This document shows, in pieces, positions 1 through 8,825 of a DNA stretch of 64,000 nucleotides. Below the pieces are notes generated by a model, which was given only the letters and a program-made list of their open reading frames with translations, made no database searches and was not told where the DNA came from. The stretch spans positions 32,001 through 96,000 of the forward strand of contig JASJBX010000056.1 of the NCBI GenBank assembly GCA_030066295.1. Direction: 5' to 3'. The translations under genes were made by a program, and so were the position numbers. Origin of the DNA: Crocosphaera sp. GTDB taxonomy: Bacteria > Cyanobacteriota > Cyanobacteriia > Cyanobacteriales > Microcystaceae. Position 1 is the first letter of the stretch. Each line of letters opens with the position of its first letter.

Positions 1-28
1 CTTCCCTGGTTGGCTCAGCTTGAGTCAT
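1..28 (-). CDS. possible start of the next operon gene (partial, runs off window)
   Basis: Minus-strand ATG at 26-28, 7 nt after the TGA of the 36-2441 gene; reads MTQAEPTRE to the window edge. Very short. Confidence 0.3.
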
Positions 29-35
29 CGCAAAT

Positions 36-2441
36 TCAGTTATTACATTCTGAAGTAGTTAACTTTTTATCAGTATAGACATTTAAACGAACCTTGGTTT
101 GATCGCCTCCACTGAGGATATGAATCTTTTGGTTAATGACTTTAATATCAACGGAATTGATGGGTTTTGGTGATTGGTGAATTTTGGTATATTCAGCTTT
201 CGACCGGGTTCCGTTTCCACTCATTTCCCACAGTAAAACCTGTCCATCTTGTCCCCCACTAACGAGATAACATCCATTCCTACTCAACGCCACTGAATAC
301 ACAGGATAAACCTGAGAAGGATTTTCTTTCTCTTTCCATTGATCTCTCGGTGCAAGTCCGTCCCATTGGTCTGTCGGTGCAAGGTTTTGACAATTTTCTC
401 GTTTATTCAGACACTCACTCAAATCCCACACTTGAATTGTACCTCGATTATCAGCCGTGACAATTTGATTAGGTTTATCTTGGGCGGTGGTAATACTTTG
501 AATATAGTGTTTGTCGTTGCCCAAGGTTTGACCAATATCATCACACTTTTTTTCTTCGTTAGTAAAATTACTATCTATTAAACATAATCGATTATATTGC
601 CCACCTAGCACCATAAAATCACGATTTGCTCCAACAAAGACCACACTATAAATAGCAAAATCAAACATTTTTTCTTGATTTGGGGTTGTGGTTATGGGGT
701 TACAATTTGGCGAATTATTGAGGTTAGGATTCAGTTTCCATTGTTTTATTTGTCCATTACCATAACTACCATAAAGAAACTGAGAATCTTGAGAAAAAGC
801 GATATCTAAAACTCGATTATTAGCATCTTGTTTAAAACTGTATTGAAGACAATTACGATCATCTAATAAGTCCCATACTTGAACTTCTCCATTTTCTAAT
901 CCGACAGCAACAACATTATTTTCAAGGGGTTTATATCGAACTACTCTGACTGATTTGGGTAAGTTGTTATCTTTTTTCTTTTCTTGGTCGTTAAATAAAG
1001 ATCGAACTCGTCTGACTAATATGAGTAAGTCGTTATCTTTTTTACCTGTTTTTCTTTTAGATAAAATAGGATTAGTAAAAAGTTTTTTCAAACCAAAACC
1101 CTTTAAATCCCATTCAATTATTGTTTGATCATCAGAACCACTAATGGCGTTTAATCCCCGTCCATTAAACTGAACGGAATTAACAGCTTGTTGATGACCA
1201 CAGATAGGACTGTAGGGATTCAAACAGGACAACCCATACCACACCCATAATAATAATAAACCCGTTAGACCTCCTAACCATAAAGGAATCTTAGGATAAA
1301 TCTTTAATTGTAATAATTCTGTGCTATTTTCTACATCAAGTCTAGTATCACTAGCGATAGCTGAAACAGCAAAAAATAAGGTTTTAACTCTACCAACCCA
1401 AGGACGTACACTATGAATTTTTAAGTCTAATTCTCTCGTTTCATTAGGATTAACTTTAACAAACTGATTTTCTTTCAGAAATAAACTAGCAGCTATCGGT
1501 TCTTTTTCCCATAATTTAACAAAAAGTTTGAAGACTAAAAGTGAGATGATTGGCATTTGTTTATTGATCATTTCCCACTGTTGAGGAAAACTATCAGATT
1601 GAACTAAACTAGCAGACATTAATTGTTTTAAATTGCTTTGATTTTCAAACTGTAAATTATAATTAACTGTAGAAGTTTTCCAATGGGGAAACCAAGGAAA
1701 TTTTTCGGGTAGTTGCTGGGAGTTGGGAGTAGCTTTAAAAATCACTTTTCCCAGAGGAAAAACCTCTAAGGAACCCGCGACTTCCACCGCTTGAACGTTT
1801 TCTTGTTCAACTTTAATAATAAAGGGATAAGTTTGACTAATAACAGTGTTATTTGAAGGTAGTTGACAACTAAAAATAAGTTCTTTCTTTGTTTTTCTTG
1901 GCAAGGACAATCTCTGAATTTTTTCTTCTATTAACCAAGGAGAATTTAAACCTGTTAATGTGGCAGTGATATTAACTGAATTAATCCCAATTTGTTCTAT
2001 TTCACAAGGAATATCAATGGTTTTTCCTGGATAAATATGGAATTTTTTAACAGGTAATCTTACCCGTAAAGAACTTTCATCTTCCCCAGGTTCAATGGTC
2101 AAACGGAGGAATTCTTTTTCTTCAATGTTTTGTAATTCAGTTGATAGTATTGTAACTAAAATATCTAAAGAACCAGCAAAATTTGGAATAGGGTTTTTTT
2201 GCAGTGTAACAGAAAATTTTGCTGTGCCACTTGGAGGTATTTTTTGACCAATATCAGGAGTCAGTTGATACCAATCATTGATATTAATTTCATCGGTTCC
2301 TGCTGCTTGTAAAATAACTTGAAAGCTGGCAAATTGATCACTAAGATTAACCACAGATACTTGAAAAGTTTCGGGGTTTTTTCCAGGTTTAAAATCGATA
2401 TAATTAGTTGAAATTGTTACTTCTATTGATTTATTGTTCAT
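36..2441 (-). CDS. membrane-anchored WD40-repeat protein with N-terminal Ig-like beta-sandwich regions; eCIS-associated
   Basis: 801 aa; hydrophobic segment IPLWLGGLTGLLLLWVWYGL; WD-type motifs (VNSVQFNGRGLNAISGSDDQTIIEWDL, VYSVALSRNGCYLVSGGQDGQVLLWEM). Confidence 0.75.
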   Translation of the reverse strand: MNNKSIEVTISTNYIDFKPGKNPETFQVSVVNLSDQFASFQVILQAAGTDEININDWYQLTPDIGQKIPPSGTAKFSVTLQKNPIPNFAGSLDILVTILSTELQNIEEKEFLRLTIEPGEDESSLRVRLPVKKFHIYPGKTIDIPCEIEQIGINSVNITATLTGLNSPWLIEEKIQRLSLPRKTKKELIFSCQLPSNNTVISQTYPFIIKVEQENVQAVEVAGSLEVFPLGKVIFKATPNSQQLPEKFPWFPHWKTSTVNYNLQFENQSNLKQLMSASLVQSDSFPQQWEMINKQMPIISLLVFKLFVKLWEKEPIAASLFLKENQFVKVNPNETRELDLKIHSVRPWVGRVKTLFFAVSAIASDTRLDVENSTELLQLKIYPKIPLWLGGLTGLLLLWVWYGLSCLNPYSPICGHQQAVNSVQFNGRGLNAISGSDDQTIIEWDLKGFGLKKLFTNPILSKRKTGKKDNDLLILVRRVRSLFNDQEKKKDNNLPKSVRVVRYKPLENNVVAVGLENGEVQVWDLLDDRNCLQYSFKQDANNRVLDIAFSQDSQFLYGSYGNGQIKQWKLNPNLNNSPNCNPITTTPNQEKMFDFAIYSVVFVGANRDFMVLGGQYNRLCLIDSNFTNEEKKCDDIGQTLGNDKHYIQSITTAQDKPNQIVTADNRGTIQVWDLSECLNKRENCQNLAPTDQWDGLAPRDQWKEKENPSQVYPVYSVALSRNGCYLVSGGQDGQVLLWEMSGNGTRSKAEYTKIHQSPKPINSVDIKVINQKIHILSGGDQTKVRLNVYTDKKLTTSECNN
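935..1043. repeat. imperfect direct repeat (~43 bp, 66 bp period) in the WD40 gene
   Basis: ATCGAACTACTCTGACTGATTTGGGTAAGTTGTTATCTTTTTT (935-977) vs ATCGAACTCGTCTGACTAATATGAGTAAGTCGTTATCTTTTTT (1001-1043). Confidence 0.7.
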
Positions 2442-2552
2442 GTTCTAAGTATTTTTAATCTAGTTGGTTAAGTAAACATTCAAGAGTTATTGATTAGATT
2501 CAACTATCTATTTTGAATGTTCATTCATGGATAAGTTTATTTTTTAAAGGTA

Positions 2553-3983
2553 CTAATTGTGATGATCTCCATTGCGGATAGATTGAGACGTTTTAATTAA
2601 TTGTTCAATATATTCTTGTTCAGTTGACCAAGAAGATTGTCCTGGTAATGCGGTCAATTCTTCAAGTTGTTCAATTTTTTTCCTGAGAGATTCTTCTCGT
2701 TTATAAATAACACTGATCATTTTAAGAAACACTTTTGCTAAAACTCCTATTTCATCATTTTTTTTACTTATTTTTTCTAATTTATTGAAATCTAAATTTT
2801 CCAAATCTTTTGATTGTATTGCCTCTGCAGCATCAGTTATGGTAGTAATGGGTTCACTTAATTTACGGGAAAGGAATAAGGCTAAAATTGCTGCAAGTAC
2901 ACTTAAAATAACACCGCCTGAAAAAATCAATAAGCTTAACTGCATTAATGGTTTCATAAACAATTGATTGGGAAATGTCATCACTAATAACCAAGAGATT
3001 TCTTGAAAAGGTGAAAGATAAATCTCATTGTTATTAAATGTAAATTGATCTGACTCTGGGTATTTTGTTTGACAATAATTTCGTTCTGTGATTTGTTCTT
3101 CAATCTCAACTGCTGAAGGATCGTTAAAGTTAGGTTGATTGGAGTCGGGGAAAGCAATTATTAGAGATAAATCAGTGATTTCAGATTGAGCAGATTGAGA
3201 TAAACAATCCATGATAAATATCTTTTCTTGCGCTTCAAACGTACGAATTTGACTTAAGTCTTGAATAAGATAAGATAAATTTAAGTCAATACCGATTACT
3301 CCTTCAAATTTGTTACTATCGACATTATTAAAAGGTTGATAAAGAGTCAGTCCGACATTGGAGTTTTGACCATTTTTATCAGAATTTTCAAATGAATAAG
3401 CCTTAGTCCAACCAATTTTTTTAGACTTTTTTGCTGATTTATACCAAGGTCTTTCTTGAGGATTTGTTTTTTGTATGACCTTATATTCATCTTCTCTTTC
3501 ACCTCCCTGCTTCAGAGAATACTCCCGAAACTCTCCATTGGTTTCTGGACCTTTATATTGAGTCACTAATTGATCATTTTGTTTTCTTTTAATTCCTAAC
3601 CATTCTCCTTTCTCACTAGCATAATAAACCTGATAGAGTTGAGGATTATATTTCATTTGGTACCAAAAATATGTTTCAAGGCTGGACTGAGATTGATTAT
3701 TGATATTTTTCTGCATCTCTTTTCCAGATAACCTAAATTGATTTATTTTACTAAGATTTTCTATATTTATTTTTTGATTCATTAAATAATCGATGATTTT
3801 TTCTGCATTATCCTTAACAAATGTAGCTTGTCGCTCTTCATATCTTTGTTTAAAAAATATCCATAACATTACTTGTGTAGAAATAATCGCTAATAACAGT
3901 GGGGTCAAAATTAATAAGAGAACTTTCCAGCGAAAAGAGATAAATTTTGTTTTTACTTCGGGACGTTCAGACAAGTTACTCAT
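2553..3983 (-). CDS. Cache-HAMP membrane sensor with no recognisable output domain
   Basis: N-terminal TM, ~300 aa periplasmic-type region with Cache-like WYKSAKK...GWTKAYSFENS motif, second TM, HAMP-like region, ends after a short coiled coil. Confidence 0.65.
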   Translation of the reverse strand: MSNLSERPEVKTKFISFRWKVLLLILTPLLLAIISTQVMLWIFFKQRYEERQATFVKDNAEKIIDYLMNQKINIENLSKINQFRLSGKEMQKNINNQSQSSLETYFWYQMKYNPQLYQVYYASEKGEWLGIKRKQNDQLVTQYKGPETNGEFREYSLKQGGEREDEYKVIQKTNPQERPWYKSAKKSKKIGWTKAYSFENSDKNGQNSNVGLTLYQPFNNVDSNKFEGVIGIDLNLSYLIQDLSQIRTFEAQEKIFIMDCLSQSAQSEITDLSLIIAFPDSNQPNFNDPSAVEIEEQITERNYCQTKYPESDQFTFNNNEIYLSPFQEISWLLVMTFPNQLFMKPLMQLSLLIFSGGVILSVLAAILALFLSRKLSEPITTITDAAEAIQSKDLENLDFNKLEKISKKNDEIGVLAKVFLKMISVIYKREESLRKKIEQLEELTALPGQSSWSTEQEYIEQLIKTSQSIRNGDHHN

Positions 3984-3998
3984 AGCAATATCCTCAAT

Positions 3999-5381
3999 TT
4001 ATTGATTTTCTAAAGGTTTCTGTAATGCTTGCTGCATTTGCTTACGATCATAGCCGAATTTTAAAATATTAAGCATTAATTCTTGATTGTTTCTGATAAT
4101 TTCTCTAGACAAATTTTGCTGATTATCACTAAAAATAGAAACCATATCACCAATAATAATAATTAATCCTTGTCCCACTAAAAGTTGCAGAGATTGATTA
4201 TTAATGGTTGGGAGTTTTTGAAATAAAAAAGGTTCATTTTTCAGTGGGTGGGAACCGGATAATTCTTCCCAGGTTTCTAGAGAAATATTGAGTTTTTCAG
4301 CTAACTTTTCGATCTTAAAGGAAAGTTGATCAACTTCAATTATAATTGATTTTTTTATTTCTGTGAGTTCATCTTTTAAAATAGGATACATTCGAGTTAA
4401 ATAGTCTGAATTTTCTTGACTCTCATTTTTTCGCTTATTAGCTGTCAAGATGGTATTCTCAATGCGCTCAATTTCTATTAATAGTTGATGTTCAATAATT
4501 TTTAGTTCTTCAAGTTTTGTATTTTTGGTAGAAATTTGAGTCAAAATAATTCCACCTTTGTTTAAATAACTTTGAAGAAACGAAAAATGTTCCGAAGATA
4601 ATTGTTGCGATCGCTGTTGACTTAAAAATAACACATCATCATAATTGTGATTATTTTCTTGATAATCGGTTGTTGATATCTGTCTAATTTTCTGATATCC
4701 TTCATAGGTTGAATCAAGTCCTTTAATTGATTTTAATAACCGATTTAATCCCTGTTGTTCTTCTTCTGCATCTCCTGGTAATACGGCGATTGAAATTAAG
4801 GATAAAGGTTTAGTTTGCGCTTGTTGACGGTAACGGACATCAAGACAATTCGCAGTCGGTTCAAATACATTTTTGGGAGATTTTAAAACAATTTCTTCTC
4901 CTTCTAATTGAATACGACATAATTCAATTTCTCCTGCTTGGGGAGGATTATTTTGCTCTTCAATCCGAAAAGTTTCTTCTATTTCTATCTTATTATGTAA
5001 TTTCAACTCATCCGGATCTACGTAGCGAATAACTAAATAAATTAAGCGAGAAATACCATTTTTTATCTGGGAATAAATATAATAATTTTCTGCTTTGGGA
5101 ACAACAATAAGATCACCAAAACTATCAATAGCAAAACCAGGTTGAATTTGAACCCATCGATGATTACGGTGTTGGGGAGAAACATCTTTATCTTTAGGGG
5201 GAGGAATAACACAAACCCCTAAACCATGAACAATTCCTGGTTGATGAAGAGATTGATAATAAATATTTTGTCTTTGTCTATGATATTGATGGGCAATTTT
5301 CCAGCGTTCAGCTGTTATCTCTAATCCATCAATGACATTAAGACGTTTTAAGGATTTAATCATGGGAAATGAATGGGACAT
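3999..5381 (-). CDS. eCIS-associated conserved protein (RLxxxxGxxxxxxxW...HGLGV family)
   Basis: N-terminus KRLNVIDGLEITAERWKIAHQYHRQRQNIYYQSLHQPGIVHGLGV resembles a family common in phage-tail-like gene clusters; lies inside the tail gene run. Confidence 0.5.
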   Translation of the reverse strand: MSHSFPMIKSLKRLNVIDGLEITAERWKIAHQYHRQRQNIYYQSLHQPGIVHGLGVCVIPPPKDKDVSPQHRNHRWVQIQPGFAIDSFGDLIVVPKAENYYIYSQIKNGISRLIYLVIRYVDPDELKLHNKIEIEETFRIEEQNNPPQAGEIELCRIQLEGEEIVLKSPKNVFEPTANCLDVRYRQQAQTKPLSLISIAVLPGDAEEEQQGLNRLLKSIKGLDSTYEGYQKIRQISTTDYQENNHNYDDVLFLSQQRSQQLSSEHFSFLQSYLNKGGIILTQISTKNTKLEELKIIEHQLLIEIERIENTILTANKRKNESQENSDYLTRMYPILKDELTEIKKSIIIEVDQLSFKIEKLAEKLNISLETWEELSGSHPLKNEPFLFQKLPTINNQSLQLLVGQGLIIIIGDMVSIFSDNQQNLSREIIRNNQELMLNILKFGYDRKQMQQALQKPLENQ

Positions 5382-5505
5382 AATCTTTAAATAAGCCTTT
5401 TTTTTTACTTGTTAACTTCATCAATTAGTTTTTTTCTACAATAATTATCATAGAAAAATATTTTTTTGTTCTTCACTCATTATGATGTCTAAATTGAGTT
5501 ATTCC

Positions 5506-6909
5506 TCACTCCTTAATGATTAGTTCATAAGTTGAAAAGGCTGGTTTTTCTTGTTCGATAATTTGACGAACTAGGCGTTGATCAATTGATTGACCGGCAA
5601 GAGATTGTAATGTTACTGTAAAATGATGGGCTTGTCCTCCTCCGATTAATGCTTGCAAGATAGCATTTGATTTTTCTACAATCATCACCCAAAGTAATGA
5701 TAACCCAAATCTTTCAGCACCTTTTAAGAAAGCTAATATACAAAATTGGTACACTCCTACTTGTTGTCTTAGTCTGGTTTGACCAAGGGTGAATCTTTCT
5801 CCAAATGTTTCTTCAATACTAATATGTTTTTTTCTTTCTGGTAACGTTTCATCTAAGGGTAAATCAGTACAAAGATGTAGGTATAGTCGTAAACCATAAC
5901 GGGTCCCTTTCCATTTATACAATTCGATGGCTTTACTAACCAAATAACGCTGTTGAGAAAGACTTAATGCGGGATTTAATTTCCATCCTACCCAATGGGA
6001 AAGAAAGGGTAAAAATGTGTCACTGGTAAGCATGGGGTTAAAGTACCCCCAAAGCGTATCTAAAATGTTAACATCCGGTTCAAAGGTTTGTTCAAAAATA
6101 GCGAGAAAACGTTCTATAAAATCCGTTTTCTGAGAACTTAATTGCTTTTTTTGAGTTAGAAAGTCCGTTTGTTTGTAAACTTCTGGTAGAAAATTTAAGT
6201 AAAGACTATCAGGACGAACATAAAGCTGAAAGGGCATTATTGCATGCCTAGAACTAATAAAATTTTTCATAAAAACCCATCCTAGAGACTCCATGTTATT
6301 ATTGATCAGCAACAAAAAAATAGCCAATGCAAGAGGACATCTAAACAAAGACCATTGATAATTATAGCTAATAAAACTCCCTTGATAATCTAGGTTTAAA
6401 GAATAACTATCTTGTCGAAGTTCTTGAAATTCAAAAAAATCGGCAGGGATTTTCCATTGAATAATAATATCAATATTTTCATTAGGATAGACTAATATAC
6501 TCTGATTATTAACTGAGCAAAATAATAATAAAAAATGATATAATCCTAAATCAATTAATCCCAAAACAATAAAAGGTAATAACTTATCATCCATTCTAAT
6601 TATTTTGTACCAGGATTTCGGGAAATTGCCTTCTAAGCTAAAACTAAAATCAAGAAATTCAGCAGTTAGGTTTTCCAACTGAAACACCAATTCCCCAACG
6701 TCCCCCGGATAGACAACTATTGTCGGAGATGAACGTTCATTTTCTGTTTCGTAAAAATTTTCAGCTTGTCTGAGTTTTTCTTGTCTTTTAATCGGTTGTG
6801 GTAGAACTTTTGGTAAGGTTAATGGGGTTAGTTGAATGTGAATGGGAGGGGTCATAAAATTAAAGTTTAAACTAATTAATTGAGCTATCTTTCTAGTTAA
6901 ATCAAACAA
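5506..6909 (-). CDS. phage tail protein, gpI-like/TIGR02242-type baseplate component with N-terminal beta-sandwich
   Basis: C-terminal half YLNFLPEVYKQ...FLERFLAIFEQTFEPDVNILDTLWGYFNPMLTSDTFLPFLSHWVGWKL...LVSKAIELYKWKGTRYGLRLYL is typical of tail protein domain TIGR02242. Likely real start at MTPPIHIQ. Confidence 0.85.
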   Translation of the reverse strand: MFDLTRKIAQLISLNFNFMTPPIHIQLTPLTLPKVLPQPIKRQEKLRQAENFYETENERSSPTIVVYPGDVGELVFQLENLTAEFLDFSFSLEGNFPKSWYKIIRMDDKLLPFIVLGLIDLGLYHFLLLFCSVNNQSILVYPNENIDIIIQWKIPADFFEFQELRQDSYSLNLDYQGSFISYNYQWSLFRCPLALAIFLLLINNNMESLGWVFMKNFISSRHAIMPFQLYVRPDSLYLNFLPEVYKQTDFLTQKKQLSSQKTDFIERFLAIFEQTFEPDVNILDTLWGYFNPMLTSDTFLPFLSHWVGWKLNPALSLSQQRYLVSKAIELYKWKGTRYGLRLYLHLCTDLPLDETLPERKKHISIEETFGERFTLGQTRLRQQVGVYQFCILAFLKGAERFGLSLLWVMIVEKSNAILQALIGGGQAHHFTVTLQSLAGQSIDQRLVRQIIEQEKPAFSTYELIIKE

Positions 6910-6921
6910 ACAATTAACGAA

Positions 6922-7431
6922 TTACCATCGAGTGTTTTGATTGCGATCAATAGCGGAACTTGTTCCTCCTGGATTATCTGCATTGTCAACTTTGACGAGG
7001 GTTAAATTAGCCATCGCTTGAATGGGGGTTCCATTTTCTAAAAAGCGAGTGAGACGATAGGTTAACCGTTGAACAAAACAAGTAAAATACCGTTGATTTC
7101 CCCAAGCAAAAATATACACAGGAGGACGTTTATTCTTAGCATCTCCACTCTCTGCAAAATAAACTGCTTGAGTTAAATTCTTAATATATCCCCCAATACT
7201 ATCCCCCATTTCATAACCATCAAATAACACATTATTAATCGTTAAAATACAAGGTTTACGATAACCATAACTCATTTTAGGATACCCATTATCCCCTCTA
7301 GCAGTCTTCCCTTCGTTTAAGATTAACTCATGGTCAAATTCTAGTTCCCTCGGATTAAACATAAATTCAATATTTTTATCATTATCGCGGGGTTGATGAA
7401 TTAGGATCGCTTTTTCTAATTTATCGGTCAC
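6922..7431 (-). CDS. CIS tube-associated protein (Afp7 / T4 gp53-like, LysM-type family)
   Basis: KAILIHQPRDNDKNIEFMFNPRELEFDHEL...YFTCFVQRLTYRLTRFLENGTPIQAMANLTL; directly follows the tube gene. Confidence 0.8.
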   Translation of the reverse strand: MTDKLEKAILIHQPRDNDKNIEFMFNPRELEFDHELILNEGKTARGDNGYPKMSYGYRKPCILTINNVLFDGYEMGDSIGGYIKNLTQAVYFAESGDAKNKRPPVYIFAWGNQRYFTCFVQRLTYRLTRFLENGTPIQAMANLTLVKVDNADNPGGTSSAIDRNQNTRW

Positions 7432-7460
7432 AATTTACGCTCCAACTAATCAAAAAACAG

Positions 7461-8057
7461 TTAATTACTAGCAAAGAATCCTTTATTTTTGGACTCTCTT
7501 CCTTGATCATGAATTGTCGCCCCACCCCCTTGAGGATTGCTAGTGGTTTGTTGCGGATTTAAGGTAACATCGACTTTCAAACCTTCATAAGCAAGGGTTA
7601 ATTCTTCAATAACCACTGCATTTGATTCTGCTTGTAAGGGAGAAATTTGCCAACTCACCGGAATGGCACCAATTAATGTCCAACATTGTAAAATTTCTCC
7701 CCCTTGATTGAACAGTAAAATATTAACGTTGCGACGACAATTATCAATTTGTCGAGAGTTTTGGGGTTTGATTTGGGTAAACATTCGATTAGTCCATCCC
7801 AAAAAAGCGAGATCGTTAATCATTCCCCGTTTTAACGTCACTTCTGAAAATTCAACATTTCCAGGAATGATCCGTTGTTGATAATTGACACCCCCTTCAA
7901 AATAAGTCTCGTAGTTCATCTTCGCTTTTAACCCCGAACATTCGCTAAAACTAGCACTAATTTGACCCTGTCCCTCCATTTCAACATAAAAACGATTAGC
8001 AGTAATATAATTAGTCCCTTCATTGCTGTTAGTTGAATCAATCATATTTCCTCCCAC
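7461..8057 (-). CDS. phage tail tube protein (T4 gp19-like / TIGR02241)
   Basis: NRFYVEMEGQGQISASFSECSGLKAKMNYETYFEGGVNYQQRIIPGNVEFSEVTLKRGM is a canonical gp19-family signature. Confidence 0.92.
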   Translation of the reverse strand: MGGNMIDSTNSNEGTNYITANRFYVEMEGQGQISASFSECSGLKAKMNYETYFEGGVNYQQRIIPGNVEFSEVTLKRGMINDLAFLGWTNRMFTQIKPQNSRQIDNCRRNVNILLFNQGGEILQCWTLIGAIPVSWQISPLQAESNAVVIEELTLAYEGLKVDVTLNPQQTTSNPQGGGATIHDQGRESKNKGFFASN

Positions 8058-8060
8058 AAT

Positions 8061-8456
8061 TTAGTTAACTTGAACGGTAAATTGTCCAGGACTCGTCACT
8101 TTAATAACTCCACCCCAGAGACAATTACAAACTGAAGAATTAGTTAAGGCATTAAAATTATTAATTCTAGTTTTTAAAGCACCAGGAGTCCAAGGAGTAA
8201 CGGTTGCTGGAATACAAGGCATGGGGGTTAACACACCGAGAGCCGCAGCCGTCGCAGCAGCAACGGTGGGATTAGCAAGGGATGTACACATCCCAAAAGT
8301 CGGTATGTTGACAATCGGAGCAAAATCCATAATGGTCGCTGCGAATCGACCACTAGCATTTACTGGCAGCCCTTTGGGAATTACAATCAAAGAACTGGGA
8401 ACACTGCCAAAGGGAAGGCATTGCAAGGTTGCTCCCATCACCACTAATACAGCCAT
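8061..8456 (-). CDS. DUF4280/PAAR-like protein (spike tip or effector-associated)
   Basis: MAVLVVMGATLQCLPFGSVPSSLIVIPKGLPV...MCTSLANPTV...PMPCIPATVTPWTPGA matches the PAAR-like/DUF4280 pattern. Confidence 0.75.
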   Translation of the reverse strand: MAVLVVMGATLQCLPFGSVPSSLIVIPKGLPVNASGRFAATIMDFAPIVNIPTFGMCTSLANPTVAAATAAALGVLTPMPCIPATVTPWTPGALKTRINNFNALTNSSVCNCLWGGVIKVTSPGQFTVQVN

Positions 8457-8470
8457 ATTGTCCCCATCAA

Positions 8471-8680
8471 CTATAGACCGGGGATTTCTGATAGCTCACA
8501 TTCATATTCTTCCACTTTAAACGCGGTTAGTTCCTGCCATTCTTCGAGGGTAAAATGATAGCCTAACTCGCCGGCAACTGCTACAAATTTTAAGGGGGTG
8601 TCCACCTGTTCAAACTGGTTTCTTAAATTAGAATTTTTTTGGAGATCACGGAAAAGTTTAATCACGTTTTGTTGAGCCAT
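8471..8680 (-). CDS. Nif11-like small protein
   Basis: 69 aa; AQQNVIKLFRDLQKNSNLRNQFEQVDTPLKFVAVAGELGYHFTLEEWQEL matches the Nif11 pattern; no Gly-Gly leader motif. Confidence 0.75.
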   Translation of the reverse strand: MAQQNVIKLFRDLQKNSNLRNQFEQVDTPLKFVAVAGELGYHFTLEEWQELTAFKVEEYECELSEIPGL

Positions 8681-8825
8681 TATTTTTTTATCTTTAAGAT
8701 TACAAGATTAACGATGCCCTAATTTTAAGAACATAATGGAAAATTCTGACAGAAATAACAGAAAATTTTAGGATTTCAAGGTTAACCGTTAGTCGCAACA
8801 TATCTTATCATTTGAATATCGGCAG

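Noticed and set aside
339-581. 80-aa plus-strand ORF
   Set aside because: Antisense to WD40 repeats; no domain or signal features.
8221-8520. 99-aa plus-strand ORF
   Set aside because: Antisense to the PAAR-like gene, whose minus-strand product has a recognisable family pattern; no support for the plus frame.
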